19,800 bases of DNA. Origin: Treponema sp. UBA1793 (GTDB lineage Bacteria; Spirochaetota; Spirochaetia; Treponematales; Treponemataceae). Both the position numbers and the translations under genes were made by a program. This document shows, in pieces, positions 1 through 7,572 of this stretch. Below the pieces are notes generated by a model. It was not told the origin of the DNA and made no database searches. It worked only from the letters and a program-made list of their open reading frames with translations. Location of the stretch: the NCBI GenBank assembly GCA_002314445.1, contig DCFX01000067.1, positions 1-19,800 on the forward strand, in the 5' to 3' direction. The stretch's first letter is position 1. The number at the start of each line of letters is the position of its first letter.

Positions 1-519
1 TATCAGGACAGCAGGCTGCTTAAGACGAGCATTCTTGAAAACGTACGCATGGGACGTCCTGATGCGTCGCGCGAAGATGTTACGGCAGCTCTCAAAAAGG
101 CTCAGTGCGGCGATATTATTGCGAAACTGCCACACGGTATTGATACAGTGTTTGGAAGCCGCGGTGTCTATCTTTCGGGGGGAGAATGCCAGCGCGTTGC
201 ACTTGCCCGGACAATACTTAACGATACGCCTGTCGTCGTTCTCGACGAAGCTACCGCATTTGCGGATCCTGAAAATGAATATCTCATGCAGAAAGCGTTT
301 GCAGCGCTTTCAAAGAATAAAACGGTCATTATGATTGCGCACCGGCTTTCGACTGTCCGGCACGCTGACTGTATTTATATGCTGTCAAAGGGAAATATCG
401 TGGAAGGGGGAGTGCATGAAGACCTTCTTATTCAGCACGGTCTGTATGCCGGAATGTGGAACGAGTACCTGCAGTCTGTTGACTGGAATATAGGCGGAAA
501 AAAACGGGAGGATGTTTAA
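1..519 (+). CDS. ABC transporter half, ATP-binding C-terminal part (5' truncated by window)
   Basis: The visible 172 codons are the back half of an ABC nucleotide-binding domain. The reading frame is open from base 1. It starts at the Q-loop (YQDSRLL), then shows the signature LSGGECQR, Walker B with catalytic glutamate (VVVLDEAT), and the H-loop histidine in MIAHRLST. The signature has Cys where Glu or Gln is usual, and the D-loop reads AFAD instead of the common SALD. The stop codon TAA is directly followed by the ATG of the next half-transporter, so the two are translated from one mRNA and most likely form a heterodimeric exporter-fold (type IV) transporter, with ATP hydrolysis at the membrane. 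The substrate cannot be read from the sequence. Pairs of this kind include the YbtPQ/IrtAB siderophore importers and multidrug exporters. The membrane domain and Walker A lie upstream of the window. Confidence 0.93.
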   Translation, partial: YQDSRLLKTSILENVRMGRPDASREDVTAALKKAQCGDIIAKLPHGIDTVFGSRGVYLSGGECQRVALARTILNDTPVVVLDEATAFADPENEYLMQKAFAALSKNKTVIMIAHRLSTVRHADCIYMLSKGNIVEGGVHEDLLIQHGLYAGMWNEYLQSVDWNIGGKKREDV

Positions 520-2265
520 ATGATTGAAAAACTGATGAAGAAATATGCGCTTTCAAGAAAGGGTGCATATGATTTTATAAAAAGTACGGCGGCGTGCGTA
601 GTAAATGATATCGCAATGATGCTTCCTGTTGCGCTGCTTTATTTTTTTGTCATGCAGCTCCTGCCGGTGTCTGTAGGCGGAACGGCAGGGACAAATCAGT
701 ACCGTGGGCCGCTTTACTGGCTCTGTGCAGTTGCCGCCGTGTTTCTTGTGCTGTATGTGGTGAACTGGATAAAGTACGACAGCCAGTTTCTGTCTACCTA
801 TAAGGAAAGCGCTGTCCGGCGTATGACACTTGCTGAAAAACTGCGTGAACTTCCGCTTTCTTTTTTCGGCAGGAAGGATATTTCTGATCTGACAACAACT
901 ATTATGGGTGACTGCACGCGGCTTGAACAGGCGTTTTCACACTGGTTTCCGACGTTTGCAGCTTCCATTATTTCAACGCTCATCATTGCGGTGAGTCTGT
1001 TTTTTTTCAACGTGAAACTGGCAGCCGCAAGCCTGTGGGTTATTCCTGTCGCACTTCTGATTGTATTTTTTTCACGCTGCGTGCAGAACTGGGCCGGAAG
1101 AAAAAAAATGGCAGCCGATATTGCATGCGCGGACGGGATTCAGGAGTGTCTTGAGACTGTACGGGACCTCAAATCCAATAATGCCGAGAGAAGGTATCTT
1201 TCGGGACTTGATGAAAAAATCAGGAAGATTGAAAAGGTGGCCATAAAAAGCGAATATGTGACGGGCGTTTTTGTCGTAAGCGCACAGATGGTACTTAAGT
1301 TCGGTATTGTAACGACTGCTTTCATCGGCAGCATGATGCTTGCACGCGGAGAAATCCCGCTGCTTACGTTCATCATGTTCCTGATTGTTGTCTCCCGCAT
1401 TTACGATCCGCTCGGCCTGTCGCTGCAGAATCTTGCTGCTATCATCAACACCCAGCTTAACATAGACCGCATGAACGAGCTGTATGACTGTCCCGTCCAG
1501 ACGGGAACTACCCGTTTTGAACCGGCCGACAGTACCATTGTGTTCGATCATGCCGGATTTTCGTACAATGAAGGCGAGGCCGTTCTCCGTGATGTTTCGT
1601 TCACCGCAAAACAGGGAGAGGTAACGGCACTGATAGGACCGTCGGGCGGTGGAAAGTCGACGGCAGCAAAACTTGCCGCCCGGTTCTGGGATGTAGACAG
1701 AGGAGCCGTCACGTTCGGCGGTATTCCCGTCCGTTCCGTTGATCCGGAAACACTGCTTTCCCGGTATTCAATAGTCTTTCAGGACGTGACACTGTTCAAC
1801 AATACCGTTATGGAAAATATCAGGATTGGAAAATACGGTGCATCAGATGAGGAAGTACGTGCTGCAGCCCACGAAGCGCAGTGCGACGAATTCGTACAGC
1901 AGCTTCCGCACGGGTATGAAACCGTTATCGGTGAAAACGGCTCGGAACTTTCCGGCGGGGAACGCCAGCGCCTTTCAATCGCGCGTGCGCTGCTCAAAAA
2001 TGCACCAATCATTCTGCTTGACGAGGCAACAGCTTCTCTTGACGCGGAGAACGAAACGAAAGTGCAGCGGGCGCTTTCCCGGCTGGTAAAGGGGCGGACT
2101 GTTCTTGTTATAGCGCACCGTATGCGCACGGTATCAGGTGCCGACCATATCGTACTGCTTAAGGACGGTGTAGTTGCCGAAGACGGAACGCCTGAAGAAC
2201 TGCTTTCTCTCGGCGGTTTATATGCACATATGGTAAGTCTGCAGAAAACGGATGCTGATTACTAA
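520..2265 (+). CDS. ABC transporter half with fused membrane and ATPase domains
   Basis: A 581-residue half-transporter, the usual length for a membrane domain fused to a nucleotide-binding domain. Hydrophobic segments lie at about residues 28-50, 66-85, 143-185 and 246-292. The ATPase domain follows: Walker A GPSGGGKST (373-381), Q-loop FQDVTLF, signature LSGGERQR (from 477), Walker B IILLDEAT (Asp501, Glu502), D-loop ASLD, and H-loop His533. All catalytic residues are present, so this half is probably the active partner if the complex is asymmetric. The start at 520 abuts the previous stop (TAAATG), with a GGGAGG ribosome site at about 507-512. The overall build (a short cytoplasmic N-terminus and partner encoded just upstream) resembles the YbtQ/IrtB group, but multidrug-type exporters look alike. 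Substrate and direction of transport are inference only. Confidence 0.93.
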   Translation: MIEKLMKKYALSRKGAYDFIKSTAACVVNDIAMMLPVALLYFFVMQLLPVSVGGTAGTNQYRGPLYWLCAVAAVFLVLYVVNWIKYDSQFLSTYKESAVRRMTLAEKLRELPLSFFGRKDISDLTTTIMGDCTRLEQAFSHWFPTFAASIISTLIIAVSLFFFNVKLAAASLWVIPVALLIVFFSRCVQNWAGRKKMAADIACADGIQECLETVRDLKSNNAERRYLSGLDEKIRKIEKVAIKSEYVTGVFVVSAQMVLKFGIVTTAFIGSMMLARGEIPLLTFIMFLIVVSRIYDPLGLSLQNLAAIINTQLNIDRMNELYDCPVQTGTTRFEPADSTIVFDHAGFSYNEGEAVLRDVSFTAKQGEVTALIGPSGGGKSTAAKLAARFWDVDRGAVTFGGIPVRSVDPETLLSRYSIVFQDVTLFNNTVMENIRIGKYGASDEEVRAAAHEAQCDEFVQQLPHGYETVIGENGSELSGGERQRLSIARALLKNAPIILLDEATASLDAENETKVQRALSRLVKGRTVLVIAHRMRTVSGADHIVLLKDGVVAEDGTPEELLSLGGLYAHMVSLQKTDADY

Positions 2266-2333
2266 GTCATCCTGTTTTTCAGTATATTTTTAGAATCGGT
2301 ACACGCCCTTCCCCGGCCGGATATACTCATTCG

Positions 2334-2362
2334 TTGACACGGGTGAGTAAGCTGTATACAAT
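2334..2362 (+). promoter_or_regulatory. Sigma-70-type promoter for the hydrolase/methyltransferase unit
   Basis: A perfect -35 box TTGACA (2334-2339) is followed after exactly 17 bp by TACAAT (2357-2362), 5 of 6 matches to the -10 consensus. Transcription would start near 2369, about 42 nt before the ATG at 2411. The following inverted repeat begins on the -10 box, so the promoter is strong but probably repressed. Confidence 0.7.
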
Positions 2363-2397
2363 CAATATGTTAGCTTTAACTAACATATTGATTGTAT
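2356..2397. promoter_or_regulatory. Operator-like perfect palindrome over -10 and start site
   Basis: Two perfect 18-bp arms, ATACAATCAATATGTTAG (2356-2373) and its exact reverse complement (2380-2397), surround a CTTTAA centre. The core is GTTAGCTTTAACTAAC. It runs from the -10 box to about +29, where a bound dimer would block RNA polymerase. TetR-family and DtxR/IdeR-family repressors both bind GTTAG..CTAAC-type palindromes, so either could act here. No regulator gene lies in the window. There is no T-run after the stem, and it sits before a gene with a good promoter, so a terminator is unlikely. Confidence 0.65.
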
Positions 2398-2410
2398 TTC
2401 AGAGGCTTAT

Positions 2411-2656
2411 ATGCGGAACGTAACGTATGGAAACTGGGTACCTGAAAAAATGCTTGCCCTGTACTGGGTTATATCGGTACTAACCGGTGTTTTGTGCATA
2501 ACCGGCTGTTTTTCAGGATGGCAGATTCCGATTGTGCTGGTCACCGTAATTTTATGTATTATCGCGCTTGCATCCGCGGTGTATATGCAGCTTTGTCATC
2601 ATATTTTTTCTCCGTGGATGCTCAGCGGTCTCGGCCTTCTGTACGGCCGGAAGTAA
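2411..2656 (+). CDS. Orphan membrane segment of a SAM methyltransferase (81 aa, truncated)
   Basis: An 81-residue protein starting MRNVTYGNWVPEKML, with an AGAGG ribosome site at 2401-2405. Two hydrophobic helices follow at about residues 15-35 and 38-60. From memory, this start, a short basic GNWVP segment then two membrane helices, is the N-terminal region of a common family of membrane-attached class I SAM methyltransferases of about 220-240 residues. In those, a catalytic Rossmann domain follows directly. Here the frame stops (YGRK, then TAA) where that domain should begin, and the next gene starts 10 bp later. It is therefore either a truncated remnant or a small membrane protein kept after loss of the enzyme. 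It is the first gene behind the repressible promoter. The family link is recognition, not a computed match. Confidence 0.65.
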   Translation: MRNVTYGNWVPEKMLALYWVISVLTGVLCITGCFSGWQIPIVLVTVILCIIALASAVYMQLCHHIFSPWMLSGLGLLYGRK

Positions 2657-2666
2657 CGGGGAAAAA

Positions 2667-3557
2667 ATGCACAAAAATGTTCATGATGTGGATGCGTGTA
2701 CCGTTATAAAAGACGGATTTGAAGGTATGCTTTTTCGTTCAGCTGTCAGCATACATCCGCAGACGTCCGTACTTGTCGTCGGTGGAAGTGAAGGCGGCCT
2801 TCATACCGCATCAGCTGTGGCAGGAGCGTTTGCATCACGCGGAACTGATGCTCTTGCGGTTGCATATTTCGGTACAACGCAGACTCCTCGTCATCTTTCT
2901 CTTATTACAGTTGAGACTATTCTGTATGCAGTACGATATCTGCGCGGGCTGGGGTATACGAAGACCGGCATATACGGAATTTCAAAGGGTGCGGAACTGG
3001 CTCTCGTTTCCGCAAGCCTTATTCCAGAAATTTCATTTGTCATTGCACTTTCTCCGGCATGCTGTGTCTTTGAGGGAATTGCAAAACCTGCGTACTGCGG
3101 GACTTCAAGCTGGTCATGGCAGGGGCACCCGCTTCCCTATGTTTCTTTTAAAGATATCAGAGTTAATATTTTTCTGAATCTCCTTAAAAACCATGAAATG
3201 GGATTCCGCTCTGCATATGAGCAGGTATTGCCGCAGCGGAAAAATGAAAAAAATACGATAAAAGTGGAAAACATACGCGGACCAGTACTTCTTCTTGCTG
3301 CTGACAACGATGCGCAGTGGCCGTCTGCAGAAATGGCACACGCTGTATGCAGACGGCTGGAAGAGCATGCCTTTCCGTATCAGTTCCGTGTACAGACATT
3401 TTATCCGGCAGGACACATTCTCTGCCCCGTCCATTCGGCAAAAATCAGGAACCTTCTGCGGATGTTGTATACCGTCGAGCGAACGTTCCCTTCAGAATGT
3501 GAGAAAGCCCGGGCAGACGCATGGGAACTGACACTGTCATGGATAAACAGCATATGA
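2667..3557 (+). CDS. BAAT C-terminal-type acyl-CoA thioester hydrolase (alpha/beta hydrolase)
   Basis: A 296-residue alpha/beta hydrolase. The likely triad is visible: nucleophile Ser106 in GISKGAE (GxSxG elbow, 104-108), acid Asp213 or Asp215 in AADNDAQW, and His250 in PAGHI. An N-terminal GGSEGG (39-44) lies where the oxyanion loop is expected. KVENIRGPVLLLAADND and the FPSEC tail segment match the BAAT C-terminal/acyl-CoA thioesterase family, which hydrolyses acyl-CoA or moves acyl groups to an acceptor. Characterised mammalian members also have an N-terminal domain, absent here, as in most bacterial forms. The frame is open upstream to 2568, but the ATG at 2667 is preferred: ACGGGG lies just before it, and the family homology starts there. 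It lies 10 bp after the 81-aa gene and overlaps the next gene region, so it is part of one operon. The true substrate is unknown. Confidence 0.82.
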   Translation: MHKNVHDVDACTVIKDGFEGMLFRSAVSIHPQTSVLVVGGSEGGLHTASAVAGAFASRGTDALAVAYFGTTQTPRHLSLITVETILYAVRYLRGLGYTKTGIYGISKGAELALVSASLIPEISFVIALSPACCVFEGIAKPAYCGTSSWSWQGHPLPYVSFKDIRVNIFLNLLKNHEMGFRSAYEQVLPQRKNEKNTIKVENIRGPVLLLAADNDAQWPSAEMAHAVCRRLEEHAFPYQFRVQTFYPAGHILCPVHSAKIRNLLRMLYTVERTFPSECEKARADAWELTLSWINSI

Positions 3558-3565
3558 GGAACAAT

Positions 3566-4180
3566 ATGGACGACAATAAACATTTCTGGCAGAAAACTGC
3601 TAAGATATACAACCTTTTTACCAGAGGCAGCAGGGCGGGAAATGAAACGTATGCAGAGATTGAGGCCGGAATACAGCAGCAGCTTACGAAAAAGATGCAG
3701 GTACTTGAACTGGCTGCCGGGCCGGGAATGCTTTCTTCAAAGATAGCAGAATCCTGCGGTTCTCTTATAGTAACGGATTTTTCCGAAGAAATGCTCGCTC
3801 TCGCAGAGAAACGGGTGACGCAGCCGGATGTAACTTTTGCAGCAGCCGATGCAACAAACCTTCAATACGACGACAAAGCTTTTGATGCCGTTGTGATTGC
3901 GAACGCACTTCATATCATGCCTCAGCCGGAACGGGCTGCTGCAGAAATAAAGCGGGTATTGAGAGACGGCGGGCTGCTTATAGCTCCCACGTTTACCCGT
4001 AAAAGTATGAAACCGAAGTTCACCGAGCGGCTCATGGAATCTGCCGGATTCAGAACATACAGCCGCTGGACCCACGATGCCTTTCTGCAGTGGCTTGCTG
4101 CGCAGGGCTTTACAATTACATACAGCAGGGTAATCGCGGGGCCGACTTTTCCTGTCAGTTTTGCGGTGTGCAGAAAATGA
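3566..4180 (+). CDS. Class I SAM-dependent methyltransferase
   Basis: A 204-residue soluble Rossmann-fold methyltransferase of the UbiE/Methyltransf_11 type. Motif I is VLELAAGPG (46-54), the acidic residue that binds the SAM ribose is Asp71 in VTDFSEEM, DATNL (95-99) is the adenine-contact region, and ANALHIMP (112-119) forms motif IV. It probably methylates a small molecule; nothing in the sequence tells which. The start at 3566 has GAGG at 3556-3559 in front at good spacing. An in-frame ATG at 3554 overlaps the hydrolase stop as ATGA and is the alternative, giving 208 residues. Last gene of the 2411-4180 unit. The neighbouring ABC pair and hydrolase suggest a joint role in making, modifying or moving a small molecule, which is inference. 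Confidence 0.85.
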   Translation: MDDNKHFWQKTAKIYNLFTRGSRAGNETYAEIEAGIQQQLTKKMQVLELAAGPGMLSSKIAESCGSLIVTDFSEEMLALAEKRVTQPDVTFAAADATNLQYDDKAFDAVVIANALHIMPQPERAAAEIKRVLRDGGLLIAPTFTRKSMKPKFTERLMESAGFRTYSRWTHDAFLQWLAAQGFTITYSRVIAGPTFPVSFAVCRK

Positions 4181-4250
4181 ACGCTGTTTTGAGATGAAAT
4201 CGCGTGAAAGATTTAGATAATTTTAAGATATATATAAGGCATTCAATATC

Positions 4251-4431
4251 ATAAAATTCCCTGCCACGGAATTTTATGTACCAGGGCGTGGAATTTCATG
4301 TACCAGGGCGTGGAATTTCATGTACCAGGGCGTGGAATTTCATGTACCAGGGCGTGGAATTTTATGTACCATGACGTGGAATTTTATGTACCATGACGTG
4401 GAATTTTATGTACCAGGGCAGGGAATTTAAT
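4251..4431. repeat. 22-bp tandem repeat array with inverted ends
   Basis: Seven contiguous 22-bp units run from 4268 to 4421, consensus GGAATTTYATGTACCAKGRCGT, with no spacers. An eighth partial copy (GGAATTT) follows. Units 2-4 carry TTTC; units 1 and 5-7 carry TTTT. Units 5 and 6 have CATGACGT in place of CAGGGCGT; unit 7 ends GGGCAG. The array is bracketed by inverted ends: ATAAAATTCCCTGCC (4251-4265) and GGCAGGGAATTTAAT (4417-4431) match as reverse complements at 14 of 15 positions. Identical variants next to each other point to local unit duplication. No target duplication is apparent. It sits between the methyltransferase and the SNF2 gene; function unknown. Confidence 0.9.
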
Positions 4432-4662
4432 TTTTTACCCACTATTTATTTTACCTTAAAATTGCACTGAGAGGGGAGTCTTTCCGGATTAGTGTATACG
4501 TATGGAAAGTTGACTTGATTTTGTATACAGCCCGGTTGCGAATAACACGATTTTTAAAAGATTCATCGTAAGAAAGAAGCACTTTCACTGCTGTCCATGC
4601 AATGTGCTCTCTGTTTTACATATTTGTTGAGTGATGCCATTTTTTTCATTATACTCTCTGAT
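4432..4662. other. Non-coding leader before the SNF2 operon
   Basis: No convincing gene is seen here. Two GTATAC-containing AT-rich spots lie near 4496 and 4532, but neither has a well-spaced -35 box. The frame of the SNF2 gene is open back to an ATG at 4597, but that extension is a hydrophobic, Cys-rich stretch with no ribosome site and reads like untranslated sequence. Confidence 0.5.
4627..4655 (+). promoter_or_regulatory. Candidate promoter giving a leaderless SNF2 mRNA
   Basis: TTGAGT (4627-4632) and TATACT (4650-4655) are separated by 17 bp and match the -35 and -10 consensus at 4/6 and 5/6. The predicted transcription start, about 7 nt after the -10 box, falls at 4662-4663, on the ATG of the SNF2 gene. 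No Shine-Dalgarno sequence precedes that ATG, which fits leaderless translation. Confidence 0.45.
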
Positions 4663-7572
4663 ATGAAGTCATCAATTGATATTACAGAACTTGGAAATGT
4701 CTGGCAGCAGTCGTATTCACTGAACGAAACAAGGGCAGTGGACAAGCTTTTCAGCGGATTTGTTTTTTATCTTGATGCCGATAAAGACAACCGGGTGTAT
4801 CTCCATCTGAAAAATCGGAATGGGAAAAACGTTACGTTCCGCGGCCTGTTTCTTGATTACAAGCCGCTTCTTGTGGAAAATAATTCACCGTCGTATGTGC
4901 TGTATTCATGCATTGAAGCTGCATGCAGGCTGCATACAACATTACTTTCATGGACGGCAGAAACCGGCGATGCCATTTATCTTGATGAAAATGATACCCT
5001 TGCCGATGCACTTTTTACTTCCGGCTGTCCTGTTTTTTTAGGAAGCGGAAAACAGCCGCTTACCGTATCTTTTTCTGATGATGCACACCGAGACGGAAAT
5101 CTGCTGCTTGAAATTAAGGAACAGCAGGCGGAATCTACTGGCACTACAGTGTATACAATCCGACCGGTATTTCGTGCTGACGACGGTCTGCACCTGCGCG
5201 TGCAGGCACTTTCATCCCGTTTTATTGCGGCAGACAACGTTGTGTACCGCTGTTCCGATGCCGGTGCTTTTTATAACCGGCTCTCATCATTTTCGGGCAA
5301 TACCGGGAGGAAGGAACTGGAGGAGTGTCTTTCTCTTTTTGCATCATTTTTCCCTAAAATCGGCATGCTGTCCGCGGGCTGGCAGTACGTTCAGCTTCCG
5401 CCTCAGCACGCGGAACGCGCGCTGCAGTTCCGCGGCCTGGATGATGAAGGCAATCTGTGCCTTTCGTTCCGCTGGTATCACGAGCCGTTTGATGCATCGT
5501 TCATTTCCGATAATAAGCCGGCCTCTGTCGTACGGGTACATGATGAAGCGCACCGGATTGAGCGGTACGGTCTGCTGTATGATGATGCCGGCATTTCACA
5601 GGCCGGAATAGAACAGCTGCTCAAAACTACTGCAAAAGAACATGCGGATGAACTTGACGCGGAAAGCACTCAGTATATGGCCGACGGAAAGGAGCTGTAT
5701 GTTTCTGCAGCGCTTGCTCTGCCGTTCCTTTCCGGACATTTGGGCGACCTTGTAAAATCGTACCGACTGTTCGGTACGGATACGCTTTCAAAATACAAAC
5801 TCAGGACAGTAAAACCTAAAACCACGCTCAGCCTTTCGAGCGGTATAGATTTTTTCGACACAAAGTGTACGGTAGATATTGCCGGTCAGACGTTTACGCT
5901 CGGAGAGGCATACAAACAATACGGAGAACACAGGTATATTCCGCTTTCGGACGGAACCCGTGCCATAATCGATCCTGAGTATTTTGTACGGCTCAAACGG
6001 CTGCTCGGCAGAGAGTCGAAAAACGGAGATTATAAACTGTCGTTTTTCGATCTGCCGCTTATTGACAAACTTATTGATGCAAAGACGGAAGGCGACGGTA
6101 CCAGACTGTGCCGCGAATTCTACGAGGGATTCAATACAATAAACAAACATACGCTTCCGCCGACGGCACTGAACGGCAGACTGCGTGATTACCAGAAATA
6201 CGGGGCAAAATGGCTTTCATACCTTGCCGGACACAATCTGGGAGGATGCCTTGCAGACGATATGGGACTGGGTAAGACGATACAGACGATTTCGCTGCTT
6301 GCTTCGGTATATGAAGGCCGCGGAAAAAAAACACTTCCGTCGCTTGTCGTTATGCCCAAAAGCCTTATTGCGAACTGGCAGGAGGAACTGTCCCGTTTCG
6401 CGCCTGAACTTGATGTGTACGTGTATTACGGTGTTGAACGGAATCTTCCGCAGGCGCTGCACCATCAGGTTCTTCTTACAACGTATGCACTTATCCGCAA
6501 CGATATTGAAGAACTGCAGAAAACAACGTTCGAATATATCATCCTTGACGAAGTGCAGGCTATAAAGAACAGCAGCTCGCAGGCGTCAAAATCAGCAGTG
6601 CTCTTGAACGGCAGACACCGTTTTGCATTGAGCGGTACTCCCATGGAAAATAACGTGGGAGAATTGTATTCGCTGTTCCGCTTCCTGAATCCTGCAATGT
6701 TCGGCACTGCCGCTGATTTCAACAGGAAATTCCTCGGGCCTATACAGAAGAACGGCGATATACAGGCGGCCGAAGACCTCGGTGCAAAAATACGGCCGTT
6801 TATTCTGCGCCGTTTAAAGCAGGACGTTGCAAAAGAGCTGCCGGAACGTACCGAGCAGGTATGCTTTGTCGATATGAGCAGCGAGCAGGCGCAGCTGTAC
6901 GAACGGCAGCGGAAGTTCTATCAGGAAATCATAAACAATGAAATAGCGCAGAAAGGGTTCGAAAAGTCGACATTCTCTATTCTGCAGGCGCTGCTTGAAT
7001 TGAGGCAGCTTGCGACAGTGCCGGAATCGAAGACTGACGGTGAAATTGTTTCTGCAAAATGGGACGTACTCATAGACCATATTTCTGAAATTACGGAAAG
7101 CGGACACCGTTGTCTTGTGTTCTCAAATTTTCTTGCCTCACTCGATGCCGTATCGCAGCGGCTTGAGTCGCAGAACACGGCACATCTGGTAATGACCGGC
7201 GCTACGGCAAACCGGGTGGAACTTGTTAAAAAATTCCAGCAGGATGAAACATATAAGGTCTTTCTCATGACTCTCAAGACGGGCGGCGTCGGACTTAACC
7301 TTACCGGTGCTGACTACGTATATATTATTGATCCGTGGTGGAACAGAAGCGCTGAACAGCAGGCTGTCGACCGTACGCACCGCATCGGCCAGACGAAAAA
7401 TGTGTTCTGCTACCGGCTTATTGCACGTAATACTATAGAAGAGAAAATACTGGAACTGCAGCAGAAGAAGGCTGACTTATGCGCTTCGGTCATTGCGACG
7501 GACAGCCAGATGATGAAGAAACTGACTCCTGACGATATCAGTTATCTTCTCCGGGAGGAATACCATGGATAA
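4663..7572 (+). CDS. SNF2-family DEAD/DEAH-box ATPase (DNA translocase)
   Basis: A 969-residue SNF2/RapA-type ATPase. The motor fills the C-terminal half: motif I DDMGLGKT (532-539), motif II LDEVQ (628-632, DEVQ where DEAH or DEAQ is usual), motif III SGTPMEN (from 657), TGGVGLNLTGAD, DPWWNR (from 890) and motif VI QAVDRTHRIGQ (900-910). Such proteins use ATP to track along double-stranded DNA and displace proteins, without strand separation. About 510 N-terminal residues precede the motor. I do not recognise them and see no SWIM-type CxC..CxH zinc motif, common in bacterial SNF2 proteins. The start at 4663 is preferred over 4597 because of the promoter position and the unnatural extension. 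It overlaps the next gene by 8 bp, so the two are translationally coupled and probably act together. Not a DISARM DrmD set: no DrmA, DrmB or DrmC nearby. Confidence 0.88.
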   Translation: MKSSIDITELGNVWQQSYSLNETRAVDKLFSGFVFYLDADKDNRVYLHLKNRNGKNVTFRGLFLDYKPLLVENNSPSYVLYSCIEAACRLHTTLLSWTAETGDAIYLDENDTLADALFTSGCPVFLGSGKQPLTVSFSDDAHRDGNLLLEIKEQQAESTGTTVYTIRPVFRADDGLHLRVQALSSRFIAADNVVYRCSDAGAFYNRLSSFSGNTGRKELEECLSLFASFFPKIGMLSAGWQYVQLPPQHAERALQFRGLDDEGNLCLSFRWYHEPFDASFISDNKPASVVRVHDEAHRIERYGLLYDDAGISQAGIEQLLKTTAKEHADELDAESTQYMADGKELYVSAALALPFLSGHLGDLVKSYRLFGTDTLSKYKLRTVKPKTTLSLSSGIDFFDTKCTVDIAGQTFTLGEAYKQYGEHRYIPLSDGTRAIIDPEYFVRLKRLLGRESKNGDYKLSFFDLPLIDKLIDAKTEGDGTRLCREFYEGFNTINKHTLPPTALNGRLRDYQKYGAKWLSYLAGHNLGGCLADDMGLGKTIQTISLLASVYEGRGKKTLPSLVVMPKSLIANWQEELSRFAPELDVYVYYGVERNLPQALHHQVLLTTYALIRNDIEELQKTTFEYIILDEVQAIKNSSSQASKSAVLLNGRHRFALSGTPMENNVGELYSLFRFLNPAMFGTAADFNRKFLGPIQKNGDIQAAEDLGAKIRPFILRRLKQDVAKELPERTEQVCFVDMSSEQAQLYERQRKFYQEIINNEIAQKGFEKSTFSILQALLELRQLATVPESKTDGEIVSAKWDVLIDHISEITESGHRCLVFSNFLASLDAVSQRLESQNTAHLVMTGATANRVELVKKFQQDETYKVFLMTLKTGGVGLNLTGADYVYIIDPWWNRSAEQQAVDRTHRIGQTKNVFCYRLIARNTIEEKILELQQKKADLCASVIATDSQMMKKLTPDDISYLLREEYHG

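Noticed and set aside
2356..2397. Palindrome taken as a rho-independent terminator for the ABC genes.
   Set aside because: The stem is AT-rich, no T-run follows, and it overlaps a near-consensus promoter of the next unit.
2568..2666. Upstream extension of the BAAT hydrolase to an ATG at 2568.
   Set aside because: It overlaps the 81-aa gene, has no ribosome site, and family similarity starts at 2667, which has one.
4268..4421. 22-bp array considered as CRISPR or as plasmid-type iterons.
   Set aside because: Units are contiguous without spacers, so not CRISPR. No replication initiator gene or origin features are nearby, so iterons are unsupported.
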